The position numbers and the translations under genes were made by a program. Below the pieces are notes generated by a model, which worked only from the letters and a program-made list of their open reading frames with translations, was not told where the DNA came from and did no database searches. From Nemertoderma westbladi (Eukaryota > Xenacoelomorpha > Nemertodermatida > Nemertodermatidae): a stretch of DNA of 64,000 nucleotides. The stretch lies in contig JAUCBJ010008154.1 in assembly GCA_032718475.1 (NCBI GenBank), positions 21,475 through 85,474 of the forward strand, in the 5' to 3' direction. Below, one piece after another: positions 37,801 to 48,425 of the stretch (positions are counted from its first letter, which is position 1; the number at the start of each line of letters is the position of its first letter).

Positions 37801-39289
37801 AAAAGGCCCCAAAAAAGGGCTTTTGTGGACCTTTTTGATATAAAAAGGCTCCAGGGTGTTTCCAACCAAATTTGTTCTGAAGAAGTATGTAGAAAGGTAT
37901 TCTAAACAAGTGTACCAAATTTCAATTAAATTTAGTTAAAATTGACGGATAAATTAGCCTTTTTCATGAAAAAACGTCGTTCTGAAGTATAGGTGTTCAA
38001 CGTTTGAGGAACAATTCAAACCTTCCCGCTATTTTAGATAATACCATTTTTCTTTGTTCAATAATAACTTTGTCAAAACTGAATGAAATTCAACGAAATT
38101 TTTCCTGCCTACTAAACAGATACAGTCTAGTAAAACAACGTTTTAGAAATTTTATTCATACAGTATCTGTACTGTGAGAGCCTTTTTTATGAAAAGGGCC
38201 CCGTACAATTGTAAAATATAGTGCTGCTCGAAGGCTTGTCAAAAATCAGACTAGCTCTTACGTTTTGGGTAATAACTTGAGTTTGAGAAAAGATATGAGA
38301 AACTGTTTGCAGATTTGAAATCTCCATTAAATTCGGCTCATGATAAAATAAAAAAGTTTTTTGTCCATTTCCAAAGTAGGAGGGTGCTACCCCCCCCCCC
38401 CCCCCCCCCCCCTTAATGAGTGCACTAAATTTACACAATGCAAAAACACCGCAACTGACAGACTTGCGGTGTTTTGTCATTGTGACATTTGTTTTTGCAT
38501 TGTATCGAATGTATTTACATACAGATTGTACAATGCAAAAACACCGTAAGTACAAAAAATAATCCTGAAGTCAAAATATTAATGGAAAGCGAAAAATAAT
38601 CACGTATAAAAATTTCCCACCCCAAATTTCGTAGGGTTATAAAAATTAGTAATTTACGGACATTTCAAACCAACAATCTGAAGGAAACCCGTAATTTGAG
38701 TTTTACTCGAAATTACTTTTCGTGACTTGCGGTTGTTTCCCATTGCACGGCGGATATGGGCGGCATACAGTACGTGTACTAATATATATTAAGTGTTAGT
38801 GAGCAGTGAGGCGAGGCTGAGCCCAACGAATTACTAATATTATTGGCAAAAAGGGCTCTGTCAGCTCAGCATGTAGATATAGTCATAAATTTAAAGTTCT
38901 CCTTTAGACTTTATCAATAATTCATAATTATTAATGAATATGATACAAACTATGAAAACATTGTCATTGTATTCCATTGTTTTTGCTTACGTTTCAATTT
39001 GTTTGAATTTAAAAGAAAATTTATTTTGATGTTTTTTTTTTTTGAAAATTTACATTAATTGTAAATTTTTTCAACAATTCGTTGAAATGGAAATCCGGCC
39101 AAAATTGAAATCCGGCCGGAACCGGAATCGGAATTTTTTCTCAAAATCCGGCCGGAATTCCGGCCGGAGTTCCGGCCCGGCGGGTTATCCGGCACACCCC
39201 TAATTATTTGTATGTATTTCATTTCGCGCTACCAAATCGCCAGGGCGACATATTTTCCAACTTTATTTCGTAGTGCGACATTATTTCTC
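34861..39289. other. Non-coding region with CCGG-rich blocks at both ends
   Basis: About 4.4 kb with no supportable gene. GC-rich blocks built on CCGGAATT and GGCCGG sit at about 34880-34955 and 39090-39200 in otherwise AT-rich DNA. The right block ends GGCACACCCCTAATTA, which looks like the end of a hAT-type element (CACCCCTA), but no matching left terminus was found. A recurring inverted motif fills 37.05-38.75 kb (separate entry), and a 23-nt C run lies at 38390-38412. Confidence 0.45.
37051..38744. repeat. Cluster of an inverted motif, core CTTGCGGTGTTTT / AAAACACCGCAAG
   Basis: At least nine copies in both orientations. Those reading CCGTAAGT or ACCGCAA are at about 37057, 37098, 37150, 38438 and 38534. 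Those reading GACTTGCGGT or close are at about 37166, 37245, 37311, 38461 and 38723. Several extend to ACAATGCAAAAACACCG. The pair at 38441-38476 forms a perfect 12-bp stem (AAAACACCGCAA/TTGCGGTGTTTT) with a short loop. This pattern suits subterminal repeats of a DNA transposon or foldback element. Confidence 0.7.
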
Positions 39290-39835
39290 AGTACAATACA
39301 GTATGTCACTAAACTATACATCCATTTAGTATGTGCTGTGTTGGGCCTTAGGCCAAGTAGATACGATAAACAATAAATAATATTCTGATACCGACATCTA
39401 TATTAATTTGTGAATCCAATCATATACATAGTTATATACCAACAGTCCAACATAAGTAGTCTGCCACTAGCTACCTATGATCCTAGTCCCGTCACCAACT
39501 GTATCTACTGTATATCACACCAGTATGTACTGTATGTCACTTCACTACACTATACAGCCATTTAGTCTGCACAGTATGTCACTACACTATACAGTACATC
39601 CATTTAGTATGTACAGTACAGTATGTCACTACACTATACATCCATTTAGTATGTGTACAGTATGTCACTATACTATACATCCATTTAGTATGTACAGTAT
39701 GTCACTACACTATACATCCATTTAGTATGTAGAGTATGTCACTATATATATACTATACTAGTATATGTCACTACACTATACATCCATTTAGTATGTACAG
39801 TATGTCACTACACTATACTATACTATACTATACTA
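39290..39835. repeat. 37-bp satellite array, left block (interrupted by a solo LTR)
   Basis: Units of CATTTAGTATGTACAGTATG followed by TCACTACACTATACATC, 37 bp. About one unit lies left of the solo LTR and about eight to its right, ending in a (CTATA)n-like run. The same array is much longer at 52334-53670. Confidence 0.92.
39334..39522 (-). mobile_element. Solo LTR of the Ty3/Gypsy element with 5-bp target duplication
   Basis: 189 bp, beginning TGCTGTG and ending CACACCA, which are short inverted termini (TGSTGTG). It is flanked on both sides by GTATG (39329-39333 and 39523-39527) inside the 37-bp satellite. It is nearly identical (I see one difference, GATACCGAC versus GATACCAAC) to the LTR at 52145-52333. 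The orientation is given for the element's transcription, which is on -. Confidence 0.88.
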
Positions 39836-40261
39836 GAACAAATCTTTCTCAGATAGACGGTTTTGATTACAAATTCAATGTTCAATAAATGTTCTAGATA
39901 TATTTCAAAACACAGTTAACCGGTCATTTAGTCTGAACAATTCATTTGCAATTGTCGCGGCCAGCTACCATTTACCGGTAGTTAATTCATAAATCAACAA
40001 TTCAGGCATTAACAAACTACACAAAGCGTTATGATAACATATTGTAAAGTTTCAGTTTAGGTAAACAACCATGAGAGTTTAGGTAACAAGAGTTTACCAG
40101 TAGGATGTGTTACTGTACCATACCGTTTTTGTCATCTATAAGCAATTCATCGATCAAAGAATCAGAACAACAGTTTTTTTAAACACTTTCTTCACTCTTG
40201 GTAGCAAGCCAGTTTGTTTATTTTATATAAAGCATAGCACTGATATTCGTGTAAGTAAACA
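39836..40261 (+). promoter_or_regulatory. Upstream region of the transposase-like gene with TATA-like box
   Basis: Non-coding leader between the satellite and the transposase ATG. TTTTATATAAAG lies at about 40220, some 40 bp before the ATG at 40262 (AAACAATGT context). A copy of the AGATAGACGGTTTTG motif is at about 39855; related copies occur at 44398, 44433 and 47131, beyond the gene. Confidence 0.4.
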
Positions 40262-40363
40262 ATGTCTGCCACACGCAAACAATATCCTCTACGGAGGAAG
40301 GCTATACCCCCTAATGATTCCAATGCTTCTGGTAAATCAACACCGACCCATAGCGTTATTTCT

Positions 40364-41143
40364 GCACCGACCCCAAACGATGTTGGTATTTCTGCACCGA
40401 CCCCAAACGATGTTGGTATTTCTGCACCGACCCCAAACGATGTTGGTATTTCTGCACCGACCCCAAACGTTGTTGGTATTTCTGCACCGACCCCAAACGT
40501 TGTCAATATTTCTGCACCGACCCCAAACGTTGTCAATATTTCTGCACCGACCCCAAACGATGTTGGTATTTCTGCACCGACCCCAAACGTTGTTGGTATT
40601 TCTGCACCGACCCTAAACGTTGTCAATATTTCTGCACCGACCCCAAACGATGTTGGTATTTCTGCACCGACCCCAAACGATGTTGGTATTTCTGCACCGA
40701 CCCCAAACGATGTTGGTATTTCTGCACCGACCCCAAACGATGTTGGTATTTCTGCACCGACCCCAAACGTTGTTGGTATTTCTGCACCGACCCCAAACGT
40801 TGTCAATATTTCTGCACCGACCCCAAACGTTGTCAATATTTCTGCACCGACCCCAAACGATGTTGGTATTTCTGCACCGACCCCAAACGTTGTTGGTATT
40901 TCTGCACCGACCCCAAACGTTGTCAATATTTCTGCACCGACCCCAAACGTTGTCAATATTTCTGCACCGACCCCAAACGATGTTGGTATTTCTGCACCGA
41001 CCCCAAACGATGTTGGTATTTCTGCACCGACCCCAAACGATGTTGGTATTTCTGCACCGACCCCAAACGATGTTGGTATTTCTGCACCGACCCCAAATGA
41101 TGTTGGTATTTCTGCACCGACCCCAAACGATGTTGGTATTTCT
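40364..41143. repeat. Coding minisatellite, 26 x 30 bp
   Basis: Exact 30-bp period, two units per 60 bases, encoding APTPN(D/V)V(G/N)IS. Only a few positions vary (AACGA/AACGT, GTTGG/GTCAA). It is in frame with the transposase-like ORF. The long ORFs on the other strand and in other frames are by-products of a repeat lacking stops. Confidence 0.97.
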
Positions 41144-42489
41144 GCACCAGCCGCTCATGATGTTCTAACCAATGATCTAAGTTTGCATGATTACCAAGCT
41201 CCAACGATGATGGATATTGGTGAAAATGACAACGCTGCATTCGAGACAATTAATTTTAACGATTTTTCCTTCAGCACAGATGTTCAAAGAAGCTACAATA
41301 CAATTTCGTATAATGAGGACGAGCTTTTGAATTTTTTTAACAACTTACTTGAACCAGTTACGCCGATAGTTGTGGAAGAAGTATGCGAAATTGAAGTACA
41401 ACCAGTAGAACCCATGGAACAACAATCAATGGATGAATTAGAAGTTTGTGAAAATTTAACCAATATAAGCTGTGGCCCAAAGGGACGCCACAGAGCTTTA
41501 AAAAAAAATCCAAAATATTCCCGTAATCCCACTCTCGATCTGAAAAATATAAAAAGCAAACAAAAACACGCATTTATTTTTTGGAACTGCTCTCAGACAT
41601 GTCACCGTGATTGCATCAAAATCAATTTTAATGAAAGAAAAAATATATACGAAAACTTTTGGAAATTATCGTACGTTGATCGTCGGAAATGGATAGCCCA
41701 TTGCGTCAAAGTAGAAGCAGTGAAACATAAAAGGAATGATGGACCAAGGAAACGAAAAGAATCACGATACTTCTTTTTGCCGATTACAACTGAAACAGGG
41801 GAAGGAAATTATATTCCAGTATGTCGCTCCACATTTCTTAACACATTGGGGTACCGTAATGGCTCAGTTATTGACGAAATGTGCAGATCATTAAAGTCAA
41901 AACCGCTAAATAGTGGGTCAATAATCCAGACTGAAAAGCGTGGTGGGATGAGGAAGACGCGCTGTTTACCCAAAGCCACAAAAAAGTGTATAAGAGAGCA
42001 CATCAATAGCTATCATCCATCTGTTTCACACTACAGGCGTAAACACGCCCCTCATACAAAGTACTTGCCAAGGACCTTATCTTCATCTTACATGCACAGG
42101 GATTATACAATTAAGTTTCCTCAGCATCCCTGCTCATATACAGTTTACAACGATGTTGTTCACAAAGAATTTAATATAAGTTTTTGCGAACCTAAATCAG
42201 ACGAGTGTGCCGAATGTCTTTTTTACGAACTTAACGATTCACCCACAAATACAGAATTATATTCAACTCATAGAAGTAAGGCAGCCGCCTCTAAACAAGA
42301 ATATGATAAAGATCAATCACTATGCTCCACGTACTATGCAGTATTCGCAATGGACATGCAAAAATGCCTATATTTGCCGTATATGCCTTCAATTAAGGAT
42401 GCCTTTTTTATAAGTAAATTAGTGGTTTTTAACGAAACGTTTGCCAGAATGAATAAAGGTGTGGGACGTGCTGAAGCGATTGAAAGAGG

Positions 42490-43242
42490 TGTGGTTGGAG
42501 GGGGACATACAGATGAGAGTGGGAGTGGTGCCGTTGGAGGGGGACATACAGAGGGGAGTGGGAGTGGTGACGTTGGAGGGGGACATACAGAGGAGAGTGG
42601 GAGTGGTGACGTTGCAGGGGGACATACAGAGGGGAGTGGGAGTGGTGACGTTGGAGGGGGACATACAGAGGAGAGTGGGAGTGGTGACGTTGGAGGAGGA
42701 CATACAGAGGAGAGTGGGAGTGGTGACGTTGGAGGGGGACATACAGAGGAGAGTGGGAGTGGTGACGTTGGAGGGGGACATACAGAGGGGAGTGGGAGTG
42801 GTGACGTTGGAGGGGGACATACAGAGGGGAGTGGGAGTGGTGACGTTGGAGGGGGACATACAGAGGAGAGTGGGAGTGGTGACGTTGGAGGGGGACATAC
42901 AGAGGAGAGTGGGAGTGGTGACGTTGGAGGGGGACATACAGAGGGGAGTGGGAGTGGTGTGGTTGGAGGGGGACATACAGAGGAGAGTGGAAGTGGTAAC
43001 GTTGGAGGAGGACATACAGAGGAGAGTGGGAGTGGTGACGTTGGAGGGGGACATACAGAGGAGAGTGGGAGTGGTGACGTTGGAGGGGGACATACAGAGG
43101 AGAGTGGGAGTGGTGACGTTGCAGGGGGACATACAGAGGAGAGTGGGAGTGGTGACGTTGGAGGGGGACATATTGCGGGGAGTGGTGACATTGGAGGGGG
43201 ACATACTGAGGGGATTGGGAGTGGTGACGTTGGAGGGGGGAT
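42490..43242. repeat. Coding minisatellite, about 19 x 39 bp
   Basis: 39-bp unit encoding GDVGGGHTE(E/G)SGS, very G-rich on +, with one shortened unit near 43170-43190. It lies between the first and second acidic motifs of the transposase-like protein and keeps the frame. Overlapping antisense ORFs of about 285 codons are shadows. Confidence 0.97.
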
Positions 43243-43974
43243 GAATGACTATTGTGTGGTGTGGCATGAGGGGCTGCAAGGTCGGGATGCTGACTCATTG
43301 GCCGATAGTATGTTAAGGATCATCAGAGAAGAGCGGGATTCCAAAGAGTTTATATTTTGGCTGGATAATTGTACGGGTCAAAATAAAAACTGGTTGCTCT
43401 TTGGCGCATGTGTAGCGATTGTCAATGCCACAGGGGGGCCATAGTCAATCACATTGAAGTACCTCACCAAGGGACATACGCACATGTTAGCCGATTCGGT
43501 TCATGGAAATATAGAGAGGAATATTAAAAGACAACCAGCAATGTATGATTTGAAAGACGTCACTATGGTTATGACCAACAGTAGAAAAGGTTTGGTCGTG
43601 TTAACCCCGGAATTCCACAAGTGGTTGAAGAAACTAACGTATTCTAAGAAGCTGAAAGAGGCGCTTCCCTATATTACAGAGGTAGTCCATGTGCGATTTA
43701 ACAAAGGGTGTCGCAAGATGGTGTATAAAAGGGACTTCAAAGAAGCAGAGAAGTCTGTAGAATTCCTTCAAGAGAGGTATCACCCAGAAATTCCACAGAA
43801 GAAAGAAGGTGTACGGGGAATTAACACAGCAAAGAAGGAGATTATCCTGAAGAAACTTGTTAATCTCATGCCAGGAAACAGATCGTCTTTCTGGTTATCG
43901 ATGACATCGAAACAATCACAAACGGACCTTAATAGTGGCTACGATCACTCTTTAGCTAATGAGTAGATCTGTAT

Positions 43975-44300
43975 TGAATAAAACTGATCGATTTATTAAA
44001 CTCATTATTCTATAAAACGGATCAATGTATTAAACTCATATTTGTTTAAACTGAACTGTTTAATTAACTATAAATTGTATTAAACTGATCGCTATAAACT
44101 CATCATAATTGTAAAAACTGATCATTAAATCTTATCTATGTATTAAACTCAAATTTGTATACAACTGATCTATGTATTAATCTCATATTTGTATAAACCG
44201 ATCTATATATTAAACTCATATTTGTATAAAACCGATCTATGTATTAAACTATAAATTGTATTAAACTGATCGTTACATTAAACTGACTGTTCATTTTATT
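43975..44300. repeat. AT-rich degenerate tandem repeat after the transposase gene
   Basis: Irregular repeats of GTATTAAACTGATC and GTATTAAACTCATATTTGTA directly after the stop. AATAAA at 43977-43982 may be the gene's polyadenylation signal. Confidence 0.7.
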
Positions 44301-44730
44301 TTATTCCCTTACCACAAATTGTAGTTTATTAGTTTATGGTTTCAAATATTAATGGTCATTATTAATTAATAAAATAAAAGTTTATATTCAAACATAGAGA
44401 TAAACGGTTTTGTTAAAAAATAAAACATAAAAGATAGCTGGTTTTGAAGAATAAAAAATGAGTTAGCCGATTTTGATCCATAAAAAGTTACATGTTTGCG
44501 GCGCAAGTATATTGACCAATACCTGCTAAGGTGTACTATCGGTGTACTATGGTGTTTTAACATATTTCCCTTTATTTTCACGCCTTAATTTTGCCTCAGG
44601 TGGATTCGGCACATGCGTTTACCCTATATTGAATATTAATATGGAAATTTCCCGAATTAATCTCAGTAAGAATTTAAAATGAGTAACCATAAAAAACCGG
44701 AATGGTTTTTGGCCATTTTCTCAAAATGCC

Positions 44731-44743
44731 AAAAATTGAGATA
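44731..44743. repeat. Left copy of a 13-bp putative target-site duplication
   Basis: AAAAATTGAGATA, identical to 47124-47136. The two copies bracket the 679-bp tandem-unit insertion. The flanks outside differ. Confidence 0.6.
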
Positions 44744-47123
44744 TTAAAACAATAAAATAGGACATGGGGTCTATTCCCTCAGATACTACCTAGCATTTAG
44801 GGCCACTTGGGCCACTATTTCGTGCAATACTTACCGGAACCTGTAGTTACTGTATGGTTTGGTGCAATTTTTCTTGTGGTAGTTGGGTTGGGTTTATGTA
44901 GCACTAAAATCGATTTGGTATTTTGTTGTGTGTTTTTTGATGGGCCTAGTGCCTGAGTACTAACAGTGGCCCAAGTGGCCCTAAATGCTAGGTAGTATCT
45001 GAGGGAATAGACCCCATGTCCTATTTTATTAGAGTTTTAATATGAATATTACAATCCCTCTAAAGTCGTAGTTGTCAACATCATATAATTATATATTTAA
45101 AGGGGTATTTCCTGACATCTGCGCAATTTTGTTTAAAAAATCTGATCATATATCTGTACATACCGGTAGGTGCTAATTGGGGTTGGTTGCATTCAGTTGG
45201 GAAATCATGTTTATGCATTTGGGGCTGATGGTAACATACATTGGGGGTGGGTGGTTTCAACTCTGTTGGGTGGTACGGTAGGATTTCTAATTTATTGGTC
45301 ATTATCTTAATTTAGTGGTGCAGTTTTGTTAGGGTAGAGGTGGGGTTCGTGGCACACTGCTGATGAGGAGAACCACGAATCCCAGGGTTCAGTGTTTAAA
45401 TCTCCGAAACCCTTTTATTTTTATAAAATTTATTACTTAGACTTACCTTTTTCGGCGGACAAAATGTCCTATATTTTTCGTAATTTATGGGATAGCCTAT
45501 TTCGTGCAATACTTACCGGAACCTGTAGTTACTGTATGGTTTGGTGCAATTTTTCTTGTGGTAGTTGGGTTGGGTTTATGTAGCACTAAAATCGATTTGG
45601 TATTTTGTTGTGTGTTTTTTGATGGGCCTAGTGCCTGAGTACTAACAGTGGCCCAAGTGGCCCTAAATGCTAGGTAGTATCTGAGGGAATAGACCCCATG
45701 TCCTATTTTATTGTTTTAATATGAATATTACAATCCCTCTAAAGTCGTAGTTGTCAACATCATATAATTATATATTTAAAGGGGTATTTCCTGACATCTG
45801 CGCAATTTTGTTTAAAAAATCTGATCATATATCTGTACATACCGGTAGGTGCTAATTGGGGTTGGTTGCATTCAGTTGGGAAATCATGTTTATGCATTTG
45901 GGGCTGATGGTAACATACATTGGGGGTGGGTGGTTTCAACTCTGTTGGGTGGTACGGTAGGATTTCTAATTTATTGGTCATTATCTTAATTTAGTGGTGC
46001 AGTTTTGTTAGGGTAGAGGTGGGGTTCGTGGCACACTGCTGATGAGGAGAACCACGAATCCCAGGGTTCAGTGTTTAAATCTCCGAAACCCTTTTATTTT
46101 TATAAAATTTATTACTTAGACTTACCTTTTTCGGCGGACAAAATGTCCTATATTTTTCGTAATTTATGGGATAGCCTATTTCGTGCAATACTTACCGGAA
46201 CCTGTAGTTACTGTATGGTTTGGTGCAATTTTTCTTGTGGTAGTTGGGTTGGGTTTATGTAGCACTAAAATCGATTTGGTATTTTGTTGTGTGTTTTTTG
46301 ATGGGCCTAGTGCCTGAGTACTAACAGTGGCCCAAGTGGCCCTAAATGCTAGGTAGTATCTGAGGGAATAGACCCCATGTCCTATTTTATTGTTTTAATA
46401 TGAATATTACAATCCCTCTAAAGTCGTAGTTGTCAACATCATATAATTATATATTTAAAGGGGTATTTCCTGACATCTGCGCAATTTTGTTTAAAAAATC
46501 TGATCATATATCTGTACATACCGGTAGGTGCTAATTGGGGTTGGTTGCATTCAGTTGGGAAATCATGTTTATGCATTTGGGGCTGATGGTAACATACATT
46601 GGGGGTGGGTGGTTTCAACTCTGTTGGGTGGTACGGTAGGATTTCTAATTTATTGGTCATTATCTTAATTTAGTGGTGCAGTTTTGTTAGGGTAGAGGTG
46701 GGGTTCGTGGCACACTGCTGATGAGGAGAACCACGAATCCCAGGGTTCAGTGTTTAAATCTCCGAAACCCTTTTATTTTTATAAAATTTATTACTTAGAC
46801 TTACCTTTTTCGGCGGACAAAATGTCCTATATTTTTCGTAATTTATGGGATAGCCTATTTCGTGCAATACTTACCGGAACCTGTAGTTACTGTATGGTTT
46901 GGTGCAATTTTTCTTGTGGTAGTTGGGTTGGGTTTATGTAGCACTAAAATCGATTTGGTATTTTGTTGTGTGTTTTTTGATGGGCCTAGTGCCTGAGTAC
47001 TAACAGTGGCCCAAGTGGCCCTAAATGCTAGGTAGTATCTGAGGGAATAGACCCCATGTCCTATTTTATTGTTTTAATATGAATATTACAATCCCTCTAA
47101 AGTCGTAGTTGTCAACATCATAT
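44744..47123. mobile_element. Insertion of 3.4 tandem 679-bp units with an inverted cap
   Basis: CGTGCAATACTTACCGG recurs at 44821, 45503, 46182 and 46861, giving periods of 682, 679 and 679 bp with almost no sequence difference. The first ~75 bp (to about 44816) is an inverted copy of a piece found at the end of every unit (TAGTGGCCCAAGTGG on one strand). The whole is flanked by the 13-bp duplication AAAAATTGAGATA. Each unit holds 63- and 73-codon ORFs, but without family resemblance I do not call them genes. Direct units plus an inverted partial copy recall the terminal organisation of Penelope-like elements, but no reverse transcriptase is present. Confidence 0.75.
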
Positions 47124-47136
47124 AAAAATTGAGATA
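47124..47136. repeat. Right copy of the 13-bp putative target-site duplication
   Basis: AAAAATTGAGATA. It is followed by CACGGTTTTGG, which resembles the AGATAxACGGTTTTG motifs near 39855 and 44398. Confidence 0.6.
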
Positions 47137-47161
47137 CACGGTTTTGGAATATAAGGGCCGA

Positions 47162-47188
47162 ACTGTATCTACTGTATATCACACCAAC
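47162..47188 (-). repeat. 3' LTR remnant of the Gypsy element
   Basis: AACTGTATCTACTGTATATC plus ACACCA is identical to the high-coordinate end of the two full LTRs. It follows the polypurine tract, exactly where a 3' LTR should start, but homology stops after 27 bp. Confidence 0.75.
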
Positions 47189-47189
47189 T

Positions 47190-47202
47190 CCCTCTTTCAA
47201 GT
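47190..47202 (-). promoter_or_regulatory. Polypurine tract of the Gypsy element
   Basis: On - the sequence GAAAGAGGGAGT abuts TGGTGTGATATACAG, the start of the LTR. This is the expected plus-strand priming site. Confidence 0.65.
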
Positions 47203-47402
47203 TGAAAAAATAAATTTTTTCAATGGGGTCATACAACATTTAAATACAAATACTATGTATATATATATATGTGAAAATAAGTAATAAGGAAACTGTATAT
47301 ATAATGTAAACAAAATTGTTAATTGTTCAAATGATAGTTATAAGAGTTATGTAATTATATGTACAGTAAATAATTATTTCTCAACCTTAGTAACCAGTCT
47401 TT

Positions 47403-48425
47403 TTAAACAATTGGCCCAGTATAGTTGGGTTTTGTTTTTAGATGATTATTTCGAATACGGTCACTGCGTCTAATAATCTGTTGATCGTGGTACACATTTT
47501 CTGACTGAACATATGGGTTGAGAAACGAATTTTCATTCTGGTTATCCTCACCCTTACATAATTTAAGGAATCGGCGGTTTCTCCATATCGAATTCCCAGG
47601 CATTAAACGAACCCGATATCCACGGTACTCTGTGACTTCTATAATTTCTCCAACACGATCCCATTGTTTAGTGCGGTCATTCTGAATATAAACCTTGTCA
47701 CCGACTGACAAGCTTGGAAGGATTCGAGCTCCTCTATTGTAGTATATCTTCTCTTTTGCTTTTATATGGAGCAAACGTTTATTCGCACACTCTGTATCTT
47801 TTAAGTTTCTTTCGAATAATCCTGGATGTGTGGGAATGAGTGACCTTATTGGTCGACCAAATAGACGTTCCGCTGGTGACATTAGATCGGCCCAGGGAGT
47901 ATTACGGATTTCCAACAGCCCTGCAGCGAATTCTTCGCTGTTGATATTTCCACCAGGGCATTTTTTAATCAAAGATTTAATTAGCTTCACGTTAGCCTCA
48001 GCATGTCCATTGCTTTGAGCATACTTTGGAGTTGATGGTTTCCATGTTACACCCCACATTGTTAAAAATGTTTGTGTTTCATCACTACTAAATTGGCTTC
48101 CACGATCAGATCCTAGAGTTAGTGGACTTCCTGTTAATGAAAAAAAGGTTCGCAGAGCTTTGATTACTTGACATGAATTTGGATCTCTGCTCCATTGCTC
48201 TACCATTGGAAATCCGGTATATCGATCAGTGTAGACCATGTACATATTCCCAGCTGCACTAAATAAATCAGCAGAAGCTGATTGGTATGGTCTGTTTGGT
48301 ATGAAATCCTGTATTTCTGGTTCTTTCTGGTTAGATGACCCATTTTCTTGACAGGATCTACACCCTTCTATCATTGTTTTTATATCATTGTTGTATCCTG
48401 GCCAATATACTGTATCTCGAGCACG
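47403..48425 (-). pseudogene. Gypsy integrase, separated from pol by one stop
   Basis: 341 codons in the same frame as the upstream gag-pol, after a TGA at 48426-48428. The zinc-binding region continues (GCRSCQ), then the catalytic core: D in SADLFSAAG, D in LGSDRGSQFS, E in NGHAEANVKL. A C-terminal domain follows with VGDKVYIQND and GYRVRLMPG. The core is complete; the first Met is at 48374, so it could be made only by readthrough or reinitiation. Confidence 0.85.

Larger units (their letters stand above)
40262..43966 (+). pseudogene. DDE-transposase-like gene with two coding minisatellites and one internal stop
   Basis: Continuous frame of 1235 codons with a single internal TAG at 43442-43444. 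In order: a short N-terminus; 26 copies of a 10-residue repeat (APTPNDVGIS); an acidic stretch; a Cys/His-containing basic region (CSQTCHRDC, GGMRKTRC); a CAECLF motif; a first acidic motif FAMDMQK followed by LPYMPS; about 19 copies of a 13-residue repeat ([13 protein letters not shown]); [13 protein letters not shown]; a second acidic motif FWLDNCTGQNKNW; the TAG; then GHTHMLADSVHGNIE and a C-terminal domain. The D...D...D/E layout and wording resemble an uncharacterised transposase-like family common in invertebrates (I think the DUF7869 group; from memory, not searched). The stop lies between the second and third acidic motifs, so a normal product would be inactive unless it is read through. 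Confidence 0.75.

Noticed and set aside
40192-41249. Several long repetitive ORFs on both strands over the 30-bp repeat
   Set aside because: A stop-free 30-bp unit opens many frames. Only the + frame joins to conserved transposase-like sequence.
42334-43298. Antisense ORFs of about 285 codons over the 39-bp repeat
   Set aside because: Same cause: a stop-free 39-bp unit. They have no conserved flanking domains.
45081-46941. Recurring 63- and 73-codon ORFs in the 679-bp units
   Set aside because: They are repeated only because the unit is repeated; there is no recognisable domain and no start or splice context.
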